A model generated the notes under the pieces. It had not been told where the DNA came from and did no database searches. It was given only the letters and a program-made list of their open reading frames with translations. A stretch of 64,000 bases of DNA, taken from Aequoribacter sp049615385 (GTDB lineage Bacteria > Pseudomonadota > Gammaproteobacteria > Pseudomonadales > Halieaceae). Made by a program: the position numbers and the translations under genes. Location: the NCBI RefSeq assembly GCF_049615385.1, contig NZ_JBMZFL010000003.1, one strand, 5' to 3'. The number at the start of each line of letters is the position of its first letter. Position 1 is the stretch's first letter. Shown here piece by piece: positions 28,064 to 36,358 of the stretch.

Positions 28064-28381
28064 TTTAGTGACTCCTAATCTTATAAACTTGGGTTTTTGC
28101 GGCCTTGGCTTTTGACAAGATTTGCCAATACCAGCTACCTAACCCGGCCCAAGTATAGAATCAAATTATGAAATTGCCATGACTCTGAGTTCTCGGGCTT
28201 GTTGCTTTATGCTGAGTTTCTGCCGGACTTGATGGTGCTGTCTTAGGACGCCTCACAATCCGCGTTTGTCTGTCACATTCTTTTCATACTACTTTCATAA
28301 AAACTCAATAATCCCAATCGATACTATCGCGCGTCGAGCCGGAAACTCGCACTACGATTTTATCAAAATAGGGGATACAAG
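28064..28381. other. Divergent intergenic region between phosphoesterase and TonB receptor
   Basis: 318 bases with no convincing gene. It holds the PHO-box-like array at 28270-28298 and the leader of the receptor gene. Nothing else clear was seen. Confidence 0.6.
28270..28298 (+). promoter_or_regulatory. PHO-box-like direct repeats
   Basis: Three 7-base half-sites, CTGTCAC, TTTTCAT and CTTTCAT, start at 28270, 28281 and 28292, so each is followed by 4 bases (11-bp period). This is the layout of PhoB binding sites (consensus CTGTCAT). Exactly ten bases after the third half-site lies TAATCC, a weak -10, as in known Pho promoters. The receptor ATG is about 84 bases further on. Confidence 0.6.
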
Positions 28382-30877
28382 ATGAAACACATTAACCGAT
28401 GGGCTCTCGCACCAATGGTTATGGCGATCTATTCAGCCAACCTGGCGTATGCGCAAGACGAGCAGAACAGTGATGCAGCAGCCAGCATGGAAGAAGTTCT
28501 GGTTGTTGGTACGCGCGCGACCTTAAAAAATGCAGTTGACCAGCAGCGCGATGCTCAAAATATTATCAGTGTTGTGGATTCTGATGCGTTAGGTAATTTC
28601 CCTGATTCTACTGCTGCTGATGCTATGCGTCGTTTGAGCGGCATTGCGGTAGAGAACGATCAAGGCGAAGGCCGATATGTGACGATTCGTGGTTTGAGCT
28701 CTGACTTGAACAGTGTTGCCGTCAACGGCGCGTCGATGGTTGCCCCAGAGAATGGTCGCTCTGTGATCATGGATGGTATCCCTACGGAATTAATGGATAG
28801 CATCTCGGTGTCGAAAACCTTGACGCCCGAAATGGATGCAGACAGCATCGGTGGGCGAGTCGATTTCAACACCAAAAAGCCCACCGATCTCAAAGACACC
28901 TTGTTGAAGGTAAAGCTTTCAACAAAAATGGCTGAATACACTGATTACAGCAGTGCACCTAACGCCTCATTGACTTACGGTGATCGTTTGAATGACAGCA
29001 CTGCTCACATCGTTAGCTTCACTTACTCCAGCAAGAAGATCGAATCCTTCAACAACGAAACGGGTTTTGGTTGGGAAGACGGCTTCATGAATGACGACTG
29101 GGAAATGCGTTGGTATGAGCTGGAGCGTGAACGTTATGGCTTAAGCTACGACATCAACACTATTCTTGACAGTGGCACAGTGCTGTTCGCTAACGCGATG
29201 TACAACAAGTACGACGAAACCGAAACGCGTTTTAAAGACGAGTACGGCAAGCTCGGTTTTGTTTCAAGTCTAGATAACGGCAAGGGCATGGTTACAGACC
29301 GCATTCGTCATGATTCGGAAACTCGGCAACGCTACGAAACCCGAGAAATTGGCGCGGTTAACTTCGGGTTAGAGACAAACCTGAACGACTGGGCGATCGA
29401 TGCCAAAGTTAGCTACAGCTGGGCTCAAGAAGACGATAGCGACAACGCTGACGTTACCTTCCGAAATGACGACAAGGCTCTTGGCGGTGAAATTTATTGG
29501 TCAAACCCCAAGCGTCCATATTTGGTTGCATACGATCCAACCTTGCGTGATCCTGCGAACTTAGAGTTTGACGCGTTTGAAATGTGGGCAAATGTCAGTG
29601 ACGACGAAGAGTTGAGCTTCGAATTCAACGCTGAAAAAGAAACGTCAATGGGTGTGGTGAAAGCGGGCATTAAAACGCGTTCGCGCACCAAAGATGTCAA
29701 TGACTACATCATCGGTTACACCTGGGATGGCGCTACGATGGCAGACTGGGATTCCGGCACTGTTAACGACTGGTTTTTTGCCAACCAAGTGTTTGGTAAT
29801 CACGTCAGCGGCGCTACGGCTTACGCCATGCGCAACCAAGTTGCTCAGATGGATGTGGATTTTGAAGACGCGATCAGTCGTGACTTTACCACTGACGAAA
29901 ACATCAATGCCGTCTACGTTCAAGACACCATTGAACTTGAAAACGCAGTCGTGATCGCAGGTGTGCGCTACGAGCGGACCAAGACTGATAGCAAAGCTTA
30001 CGATCAAGATGGTAACCGCACTTCGTCTGATAAGAGCTATGGCTTCTTGTCACCGAGTGTGACTGTAAAATACTTTATTAACGACCAAGTGCAATTGCGT
30101 GCGGCGATCTGGCGCGGCTTAAGCCGCCCTGGCTTCACTCAGACGGCACCCATTACCTCGGTAAATTATGGTACTGCTGGTGATGTCAGCGGTAGTGTAG
30201 GTAACCCCGACCTTAAGCCTTACGAAGCTACAAACTTTGACTTGAGTCTTGAGTACTATGGCGAGGATATGACCTACGCGGCGATCGGTATCTTTAGAAA
30301 AGATATCAAGAACGCGATTTACCCTACCGTTCAAAAAGTGGCGACTATTAACGGCATTGCCTTCAATGATGGCGTTGAAACTTGGATCAACTCAGGTGAT
30401 TCGTACATCAATGGCTTAGAGTTGAACGGTCAATACGGCTGGGACAATGGCCTCTACATTGCTGCGAACGTGACCTTCACCGACAGCGAAAGCGAGTTCA
30501 AGTTTGAAGACAGCTCTGTGTTCAAAACACCGTTCCGTAAGCTGGCCGAAAAAGCGGCTAATATCAGCGTCGGGTATGACAAAGGCCCATGGGATGTGCG
30601 CTTGGCCGGCAACTATCGTAGCGAATACATCGATTGGTTGGCGGACGAAGACGGCGACATCGGTAACGTAAGCAAAAACAATACCCGTTGGGTGGCACCG
30701 TTTATGCAGTTTGACTTGGTGGCGAAATACAAAGTGAACGAGAATTTAACCGCTCGCTTTGAAGCTGCGAACTTGAACAACCGTCCTGAGTACTACTACT
30801 GGGGTAACAAAGGTCAGTTGTCCCAGTACGACATTTACGGCAAGAACTACACGATTGGCGTAGAGTACACGTTCTAA
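28382..30877 (+). CDS. TonB-dependent receptor (third), TIGR01782-like
   Basis: An 831-residue outer-membrane receptor of the Xanthomonas/Caulobacter type. After the signal peptide (ending AYAQDE) comes MEEVLVVGTRATLKNA and the plug segment FPDSTAADAMRRLSGI...YVTIRGLSSDLNSV, then a barrel ending in VEYTF with terminal Phe. This subclass often transports oligosaccharides or other polymer breakdown products. The PHO-box-like promoter suggests instead a phosphorus-linked substrate here, which is inference. Codon use is highly biased, suggesting strong expression. Confidence 0.93.
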   Translation: MKHINRWALAPMVMAIYSANLAYAQDEQNSDAAASMEEVLVVGTRATLKNAVDQQRDAQNIISVVDSDALGNFPDSTAADAMRRLSGIAVENDQGEGRYVTIRGLSSDLNSVAVNGASMVAPENGRSVIMDGIPTELMDSISVSKTLTPEMDADSIGGRVDFNTKKPTDLKDTLLKVKLSTKMAEYTDYSSAPNASLTYGDRLNDSTAHIVSFTYSSKKIESFNNETGFGWEDGFMNDDWEMRWYELERERYGLSYDINTILDSGTVLFANAMYNKYDETETRFKDEYGKLGFVSSLDNGKGMVTDRIRHDSETRQRYETREIGAVNFGLETNLNDWAIDAKVSYSWAQEDDSDNADVTFRNDDKALGGEIYWSNPKRPYLVAYDPTLRDPANLEFDAFEMWANVSDDEELSFEFNAEKETSMGVVKAGIKTRSRTKDVNDYIIGYTWDGATMADWDSGTVNDWFFANQVFGNHVSGATAYAMRNQVAQMDVDFEDAISRDFTTDENINAVYVQDTIELENAVVIAGVRYERTKTDSKAYDQDGNRTSSDKSYGFLSPSVTVKYFINDQVQLRAAIWRGLSRPGFTQTAPITSVNYGTAGDVSGSVGNPDLKPYEATNFDLSLEYYGEDMTYAAIGIFRKDIKNAIYPTVQKVATINGIAFNDGVETWINSGDSYINGLELNGQYGWDNGLYIAANVTFTDSESEFKFEDSSVFKTPFRKLAEKAANISVGYDKGPWDVRLAGNYRSEYIDWLADEDGDIGNVSKNNTRWVAPFMQFDLVAKYKVNENLTARFEAANLNNRPEYYYWGNKGQLSQYDIYGKNYTIGVEYTF

Positions 30878-30918
30878 GTTGTTCCCGAATTCCCTCGATT
30901 ACTTGAGGGTGTTTTGAG

Positions 30919-30947
30919 AGGGCTGCACAGTGTGTGGCCCTTTTTTT
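30919..30947 (+). terminator. Terminator of the third TonB receptor gene
   Basis: AGGGC / GCCCT with an inner CACA / TGTG pair, followed by seven T residues. A weaker hairpin (CCCTC / GAGGG) lies just before it at 30892-30908. Confidence 0.8.
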
Positions 30948-30974
30948 GTTTCTGATTGGTGCTTGCCCAGGGGC

Positions 30975-31067
30975 ATGTTTGGCCCCTCCAGCCCTCGCGT
31001 GGTATCGCTCGGGCGTTCGACCGGCGTCGAGCGGTGCTAGCCGAACCTCCGGTCTCACCCAACTGGG
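30975..31067. repeat. 93-bp tRNA-Asn-linked repeat, copy A
   Basis: A 93-bp sequence matching copy B (31162-31254) with only three substitutions. On the minus strand, the sense of tRNA-Asn, it ends GGGGCCAAACA, close to the end of the tRNA and its flank (GGAGCCAAACA). It contains GGCCCTC then, 13 bases later, CGGGCGTTC, also found in the 121-bp repeats at tRNA-Pro. Confidence 0.85.
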
Positions 31068-31161
31068 CTGATCGCCACGGATGGGGGAAATGCAGTTTTT
31101 GCAGGAGTGAAAAAAACGGGCTAGCGTGAGGCATAAAAAGCACCGGTAGTTTCTGAGAGGT

Positions 31162-31254
31162 ATGTTTGGCCCCTCCGGCCCTCGCGTGGTATCGCTCGGG
31201 CGTTCGACCGGCGTCGAGCGGTGCTCGCCGAACCCCCGGTCTCACCCAACTGGG
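31162..31254. repeat. 93-bp tRNA-Asn-linked repeat, copy B
   Basis: Second copy of the repeat, 187 bp from copy A in the same orientation, lying between the tRNA-Asn terminator and copy A. The 94 bases between copies hold no gene I can support. Open frames crossing it are very arginine-rich and appear to be by-products of its GC-rich sequence. Confidence 0.85.
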
Positions 31255-31289
31255 TTCTTGTCGCCCAGCACAGCACGTGGCGCTGAAAC

Positions 31290-31317
31290 AAAAAAGGGCC
31301 GTCCAATGGACGACCCT
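31290..31317 (-). terminator. Terminator of tRNA-Asn
   Basis: On the minus strand AGGGTCGTCC / GGACGGCCCT with a 3-base loop and a T run, 9 bases beyond the CCA end of the tRNA. Confidence 0.9.
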
Positions 31318-31325
31318 TCTTTGTT

Positions 31326-31401
31326 TGGCTCCGCCTGCTGGGCTCGAACCAGCGACCCAATGATTAACAGTCATTTGCTCTACCAACTGAGCTAAGGCGG
31401 A
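31326..31401 (-). tRNA. tRNA-Asn (GTT)
   Basis: 76 bases on the minus strand with TCCGCCT...AGGCGGA acceptor pairing, D-arm AGCTCAGTTGGTAGAGC, anticodon loop CTGTTAA giving GTT, T-arm GGTTCGAGCCC and an encoded CCA end. A complete cloverleaf is present. Confidence 0.97.
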
Positions 31402-31423
31402 ATGAAACTCAACTGAGGCGCGC

Positions 31424-31452
31424 ATGATATATAGGCCTAAAGGCTTGGTCAA
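31424..31452 (-). promoter_or_regulatory. Stable-RNA promoter of tRNA-Asn
   Basis: On the minus strand TTGACC and TATCAT are 17 bp apart, followed by a GC-rich GCGCGCC discriminator typical of stringently controlled stable-RNA promoters. The -10 box ends 22 bases before the tRNA. Confidence 0.8.
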
Positions 31453-31543
31453 CCCCTAAGTGGCGTGGAAAGTAGGCAAATTTTGGGGATTTTTTTATCT
31501 GTTTGTATTTGCGCGGTAAGCCCAAACAAATCGCGTTCTAATT

Positions 31544-31572
31544 GGATCATATCCTATGATCCGCAACTGCGG
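31544..31572. promoter_or_regulatory. Palindromes upstream of uvrB
   Basis: A perfect 8-bp inverted repeat GGATCATA / TATGATCC with a TCC spacer (31544-31562) touches a second, CCGCA / TGCGG with an AC spacer (31561-31572). A possible -10, TATACT, lies at 31590-31595. No LexA box (CTGT-N8-ACAG) was found in this leader. The role is unknown. Confidence 0.45.
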
Positions 31573-31645
31573 TTTGGGGCAAAGTCCTTTATACTCGAGG
31601 GCTGCCCATGTTGTTGTGCTGGGCATAAACGAGCTCGAGGAACCT

Positions 31646-33670
31646 GTGGCCAAACCCTTTAAAGTCGAATCTAAATACAAGCCTGCGGGCGACCAGCCCC
31701 AAGCCATCGAAAAACTCGTGGAGGGTGTGCAGGCGGGCTTAGCTTCTCAGACCCTGTTGGGCGTGACGGGTTCGGGTAAGACCTTTACCATGGCGCATGT
31801 GGTCGAACGCCTGCAGCGTCCCACGATTGTTATGGCTCACAACAAAACCTTGGCTGCGCAGCTGTACGGAGAGTTTAAAGAGTTTTTTCCCAACAACGCG
31901 GTTGAGTATTTCGTTTCGTACTACGATTACTACCAGCCAGAGGCCTATGTGCCTTCATCTGATACCTTTATTGAGAAAGATGCCTCGGTGAATGATCACA
32001 TCGAGCAAATGCGCTTGTCCGCCACCAAGGCCCTGATGGAGCGCCAAGATTGCCTGGTGGTTGCCACCGTCTCGGCTATTTATGGTCTGGGTGATCCCAA
32101 GTCCTATTTCAAGATGGTGCTGCATGTGTCCCGCGGTGAAATTATCAATCAGCGCGAGCTTCTGCATCAGTTGGCTGAATTGCAATACACCCGCAACGAT
32201 ATTGCCTTCTCGCGCGGCACGTACAGAGTGCGTGGTGATGTGATCGATATCTTTCCCGCAGATTCGGAGAAAGAAGCGGTGCGCATCGAGCTGTTTGATG
32301 AAGAGGTCGACAATATCGTGTTGTTCGACCCTTTAACCGGTGCCATAGAAGCCAAGGTGCCGCGAATTACGATTTTCCCCAAGTCGCATTACGTGACTTC
32401 GCGCGACATCATGCTCAAAGCCATCGATGAAATTGAAATCGAGCTGGAGCAGCGCTTAAAACAGCTCAATGACCTGAACAAGTTGGTTGAGGCGCAGCGT
32501 TTGCAGCAACGCACACGCTATGACATCGAGATGATTCGTGAACTGGGCTACTGCCAGGGCGTAGAAAACTATTCTCGCTATTTGTCGGGACGTGGACCGG
32601 GGGACCCCCCGCCAACGCTATTTGAATACTTACCGGACAACGCCTTGGTCATTATCGATGAGTCGCACGTGACGATTCCACAGATTGGCGGCATGTATCG
32701 CGGTGACCGATCACGAAAAGAGACCTTGGTGGAGTACGGGTTTCGTTTGCCTTCGGCGTTGGATAACAGACCACTGAAGTTCGAAGAGTGGGAGCGCTTG
32801 GTGCCACAGGCGATCTTCGTATCGGCGACTCCAGGTAATTACGAGGAACAACACGCTGGTCGAGTGGTCGAGCAGGTCGTGCGTCCCACGGGTTTGGTCG
32901 ACCCCACGATCGACATCCGGCCTGCCTCAACTCAAGTCGACGATCTTCTGCAAGAGATCCATACGGTAATCGCGACCGGTCAAAGGGTTCTGGTGACGAC
33001 GCTAACGAAGCGGATGGCCGAGGATTTAACTGAGTACCTGGCCGAGCACGGTATCAAAGTGCGTTATCTTCACTCGGATATCGACACGGTTGAGCGAGTC
33101 GAGATCATCCGCGACCTGCGTTTAGGTGAATTCGATGTCTTGGTTGGCATTAACTTATTGCGTGAAGGTTTAGACATGCCCGAGGTCGCTCTGGTGGCCA
33201 TATTAGACGCGGATAAAGAGGGCTTTTTGCGTTCTGATCGGTCTTTGATACAGACCATTGGTCGTGCGGCTCGCAATCTACAAGGTCGTGCGATTCTGTA
33301 TGCCGACAAAGTTACAGGCTCGATGCAGCGGGCGATAGATGAGACGGAACGGCGCCGAATCAAGCAGCTTGCGCACAACGAAGAGCACGGCATTGAACCC
33401 GTGGGCATTACCAAGTCTGTGCAAGACATCATGGAAGGGGCGCGGCGCATGTCGACCAAGCGCAACGCCAAAGGCGAGCGCAAAGTCGCTGAGGTGCGGG
33501 CTTCTTACGCACAAGATATGGCAAGCCTGACTCCCGCAGCGCTTAGCCGCAAGATCAAACAGTTAGAAACCGAGATGATGGAACACGCCAAAAATCTTGA
33601 GTTTGAGAAAGCGGCGGCGGTTCGCGATCAAATTACTGAGTACAAACAGTTCGCCTTTATGGCCTCATAG
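31646..33670 (+). CDS. uvrB: UvrABC system protein B
   Basis: UvrB is the DNA-damage verification helicase of nucleotide excision repair and loads UvrC. The 674-residue product matches E. coli (673). It has the Walker A motif GVTGSGKT near residue 40, the beta-hairpin YYDYYQPEAYVP, helicase motifs such as DESHVT, SATPG and QTIGRAARN, and the C-terminal UVR motif (KNLEFEKAAAVRDQI). GTG 31646 with a GAGG site starts at AKPFKVES, the normal beginning. The frame extends to 31556 but that part does not resemble UvrB. It overlaps the convergent AraC-type gene by 6 nt. Confidence 0.97.
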   Translation: MAKPFKVESKYKPAGDQPQAIEKLVEGVQAGLASQTLLGVTGSGKTFTMAHVVERLQRPTIVMAHNKTLAAQLYGEFKEFFPNNAVEYFVSYYDYYQPEAYVPSSDTFIEKDASVNDHIEQMRLSATKALMERQDCLVVATVSAIYGLGDPKSYFKMVLHVSRGEIINQRELLHQLAELQYTRNDIAFSRGTYRVRGDVIDIFPADSEKEAVRIELFDEEVDNIVLFDPLTGAIEAKVPRITIFPKSHYVTSRDIMLKAIDEIEIELEQRLKQLNDLNKLVEAQRLQQRTRYDIEMIRELGYCQGVENYSRYLSGRGPGDPPPTLFEYLPDNALVIIDESHVTIPQIGGMYRGDRSRKETLVEYGFRLPSALDNRPLKFEEWERLVPQAIFVSATPGNYEEQHAGRVVEQVVRPTGLVDPTIDIRPASTQVDDLLQEIHTVIATGQRVLVTTLTKRMAEDLTEYLAEHGIKVRYLHSDIDTVERVEIIRDLRLGEFDVLVGINLLREGLDMPEVALVAILDADKEGFLRSDRSLIQTIGRAARNLQGRAILYADKVTGSMQRAIDETERRRIKQLAHNEEHGIEPVGITKSVQDIMEGARRMSTKRNAKGERKVAEVRASYAQDMASLTPAALSRKIKQLETEMMEHAKNLEFEKAAAVRDQITEYKQFAFMAS

Positions 33671-34444
33671 ACCTTTTGCGCTGACGTTCAGACGCCAGTC
33701 GCTGGGCGTTCTACTCGTCATATGCTTGAAGTACCGTCTGAATGCGCTGGCGTCACTGAAGCCCAAAGACGAGCTGATTTCGCTGATCGGTGCTTGGCTG
33801 TTGGCGAGTTTGTCTTTGGCCACCGTGAGCTTCGCACCGTTGCGAATACTCAGGAAATCCTGGTTGTGATTTTCTAATTTGCGTCGAAAGGTCGACAGGG
33901 ACAGCCCAAAAGTAGCGGCCAGGTCTTCTTGGGTCGGCGCCGGTTGCCCCAGTTGATATGATGCCACCAGTAGCGATTCGACTTGATGCCCCAGTGGTGT
34001 TTGGCTGCGATCAAAAATACCACAGGGGTGGACCCTAAAAAATTCTCCGAATTCATTGGGTCGGCGAACCATTGGCATATCGAGGAAGTGGCTCGGGAAG
34101 TCGAAGGAAAAGTCCTCTTGAGTGGTTAGCATCGGTGCGCCGAACAGAACCAGGAACGGAAGGGTATGCTCGCGTTGTACTTTGCCTAACAAGAGTTGCT
34201 GCACGGGAATAGGCACGCCAATGAGCCATTGAAATAGCTGATAGAACGAAAACAGACCGATAACGTCCACGAGTAATGAGGTTGTTGTGGTCTCAGTGCG
34301 CAGCGAGTTTAGTGTGATGCGCGCGCACTTGCTGGTTTCGATGAGTCGTAATTGTCCTCCCCGAGGCTCTAGGGCAGCGCAGTAGTCAGCTACGATTTCG
34401 ATGGCGTGCCTTAAGTTGATGGCACTCATGCCGCAGCGGCACAT
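33665..34444 (-). CDS. AraC-family transcriptional regulator (start uncertain)
   Basis: A DNA-binding regulator with a C-terminal two-helix-turn-helix AraC domain (LAATFGLSLSTFRRKL and ISSSLGFSDASAFRRYF near residues 172-245) and an N-terminal sensory domain of the long AraC type. The first ATG in the frame is at 34444, giving 259 residues, about 65-70 short for the family. The same frame continues upstream with protein-like sequence (see 34445-34651). It is divergent from the Baeyer-Villiger-type monooxygenase and probably controls it. Confidence 0.8.
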   Translation of the reverse strand: MCRCGMSAINLRHAIEIVADYCAALEPRGGQLRLIETSKCARITLNSLRTETTTTSLLVDVIGLFSFYQLFQWLIGVPIPVQQLLLGKVQREHTLPFLVLFGAPMLTTQEDFSFDFPSHFLDMPMVRRPNEFGEFFRVHPCGIFDRSQTPLGHQVESLLVASYQLGQPAPTQEDLAATFGLSLSTFRRKLENHNQDFLSIRNGAKLTVAKDKLANSQAPISEISSSLGFSDASAFRRYFKHMTSRTPSDWRLNVSAKGL

Positions 34445-34651
34445 TAACTCAACTTCTCTGCGGGAAATGGCCCGAACAGAATTATTTGCACAGTGGCTCG
34501 AGAGGCGTTGCGTCGCCTCTAAGTACCATTCCGAGAAAGCCTGACTCGTTTGGATGCTTGGACGCGCTAAGTGTGTCCCAATGTGAGCGAGTTCAGCCTG
34601 TATCAGTGTAATGAGCGGTTCAAATTGTTGGAGTTGGGCGTTAATTGTCAG
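34445..34651 (-). other. In-frame 5' coding extension of the AraC gene without ATG/GTG/TTG
   Basis: Upstream of ATG 34444 the AraC frame stays open to a TGA at 34703-34705. The residues read like the missing N-terminus (SQAFSEWYLEATQRLSSHCA, then RAISRREVEL). Candidate starts are ATT 34645 (326-residue product, family-like length), CTG 34651 or CTG 34606. An out-of-frame ATG at 34656 encodes only MPDN, and one base removed there would join the frames. So this is either a rare start or a frameshift (pseudogene or sequence error). Confidence 0.7.
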
Positions 34652-34662
34652 GCATCCACGAT

Positions 34663-34693
34663 CTATTTGACATAAAAAGTATCACTATTTGAC
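34663..34693. promoter_or_regulatory. AraC-type direct-repeat operator candidate
   Basis: Two perfect copies of CTATTTGAC start 22 bp apart (34663 and 34685), so they lie on the same face of the helix about two turns apart, typical of AraC-family sites. They sit between the AraC-type gene and the divergent monooxygenase gene. The first also includes TTGACA, a possible -35. Confidence 0.55.
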
Positions 34694-34763
34694 TGATTTT
34701 GTCACCTATCAAATGCGTGGTTGGCGCTAACCTAGAGTCAAACAATAATCAGGAAGTTGACGA

Positions 34764-36218
34764 ATGAGTGAGACGAAACGTGCAGTCGTATTGGGCGCCG
34801 GTATGGCGGGAATATTGGCGGCGATTAAGTTGCGTGAGACGCCCAATGTTGATGTGGTCGTTTACGAAAAGTCGGATCGAGTGGGTGGCACCTGGCGTGA
34901 AAATACTTACCCCGGTTTGACTTGCGATACCCCTTCGCATCACTACACCTATTCGTTTGCGCGCAACCCTAACTGGTCGAGCTATTTGCCCCCTGGTCCC
35001 GAGATTCAGTCCTATTTTGAGGGTGTGGCTGAGCGTTTTGGTGTGTATCCACTGACGCATTTTGGCGAGGAGTGCATCAAAGCCGAATTCCTAAATGGGA
35101 AATGGGAATTGGAATTCGCCAGTGGGCACAAGGACAGCGCGGAGATCCTAATTGCGGCGACAGGTGTGTTGCATCACCCGAGTATGCCCAATATTGAAGG
35201 CGCTTCGGATTTTAAAGGTGCGCTGTTTCACAGCTCGCGCTGGGATCACTCGATCCCTCTTGAGGATAAGCGTATAGCGGTCATTGGTAGCGGGTCAACG
35301 GGCGTGCAAATCTGCTCGGCTCTCGCCGGTAAAGTGGCCCAGTTCGAGCACTTTGTACGCACGCCTCAATGGATTATGCCTGTCGATAACACGCCCTTTA
35401 CCGCTGAGCAAATAGCATCGTTTCAGGACCCTGACGTCTTAGCTGAGGCGATGGACTTTGAGGGCTACGCGGCAGCTGTGAATGCTTACACCGAGGCTTT
35501 GTTGGACGATCAGTCCGAGATGGCTCAGCAAATGGCGGGCGCGTGTCTAATGAATTTGGAGCAGTCCGTTCAAGACCCTGAGTTAAAAGAAGCCTTGCGA
35601 CCAGACCACAAAGCGATGTGTAAGCGCCTGATTTTCTCGCCCGATTACTACCAAGCGATTCAACGCCCCAAGACTCGGCTGGTGCGAAGTGGTATTAAGC
35701 GTATTGTGGAAAACGGTATCGAGACCGAAGACGGTGAACTTCATGAGTTGGACATTATTGTCTACGCAACAGGTTTTCAAGCGGACCGGTTTGTCCGTCC
35801 TATGGATGTGATAGGGCGCAATGGTGTGAGCTTGAATACCTTGTGGGCCGATTACCCTAAGGCGTATTTGGCTTTGTCGCTGCCCGATTTCCCCAACTTC
35901 TTCATGCTTAATGGCCCCAACGGCCCCGTGGGTAATTTCTCTTTGGTTGAGATTGCCGAGAATCAATGGGGCTGGGTGGAGCAATTGCTTGAACCTGTAT
36001 TGTCGGGTACTGCCTCTGAGGTCTGCTGTACGGCGGAGGGAATGATCACCTACGAGGCTCGGCGAGAAGAGGCTGCTCGCAAAACCGTTTGGTATACCGG
36101 GGGTTGCAACAGCTGGTACCTGAATGCGGCAGGTATTCCCGCGAGCTGGCCTTGGACTTTTAAAGACTTTGAAGTAGCTATGGCAAATCCTGTCTGGGCG
36201 GATATTGATTTACGTTGA
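34764..36218 (+). CDS. Flavin-containing Baeyer-Villiger-type monooxygenase
   Basis: A 484-residue FAD/NADPH enzyme. It shows the FAD loop GAGMAGILAA at residues 11-20, GGTWREN near 47, the NADP loop GSGSTGVQ near residue 177, and the type I BVMO fingerprint FxGxxxHxxxWD (FKGALFHSSRWD near residue 151). A late ATGFQ motif is also present. The family inserts oxygen next to ketones or oxidises S/N atoms. Divergent AraC-type regulator and operator-like repeats suggest substrate-induced expression. Confidence 0.9.
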   Translation: MSETKRAVVLGAGMAGILAAIKLRETPNVDVVVYEKSDRVGGTWRENTYPGLTCDTPSHHYTYSFARNPNWSSYLPPGPEIQSYFEGVAERFGVYPLTHFGEECIKAEFLNGKWELEFASGHKDSAEILIAATGVLHHPSMPNIEGASDFKGALFHSSRWDHSIPLEDKRIAVIGSGSTGVQICSALAGKVAQFEHFVRTPQWIMPVDNTPFTAEQIASFQDPDVLAEAMDFEGYAAAVNAYTEALLDDQSEMAQQMAGACLMNLEQSVQDPELKEALRPDHKAMCKRLIFSPDYYQAIQRPKTRLVRSGIKRIVENGIETEDGELHELDIIVYATGFQADRFVRPMDVIGRNGVSLNTLWADYPKAYLALSLPDFPNFFMLNGPNGPVGNFSLVEIAENQWGWVEQLLEPVLSGTASEVCCTAEGMITYEARREEAARKTVWYTGGCNSWYLNAAGIPASWPWTFKDFEVAMANPVWADIDLR

Positions 36219-36229
36219 ACACTCGTCCT

Positions 36230-36270
36230 CGCCCACCCGACCGATATAAATTGGGCAAGGTGGGCGTTTT
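36230..36270 (+). terminator. Terminator of the monooxygenase gene
   Basis: CGCCCAC pairs with GTGGGCG, followed by six T residues. The 3' arm overlaps the spacer of the probable thrS promoter. Confidence 0.7.
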
Positions 36271-36279
36271 TTGCTACAC
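36251..36279 (+). promoter_or_regulatory. Probable thrS promoter
   Basis: TTGGGC and TACACT are 17 bp apart, with TGC just upstream of the -10 (extended -10). A leader of about 75 bases would follow. The promoter overlaps the preceding terminator, which is unusual but compatible. Confidence 0.5.
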
Positions 36280-36358
36280 TTCGCGGCTTTAAATTTCCGC
36301 GCTTAGCGCAGCAACGCCACGTGGCCTTTAGTAGGGGTCACCACTGACGAGAGAGACT

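Noticed and set aside
30874..31452. Long reading frames crossing the 93-bp repeats and tRNA-Asn
   Set aside because: They run through the tRNA and terminator on the same strand and reflect repeat composition, not a protein family.
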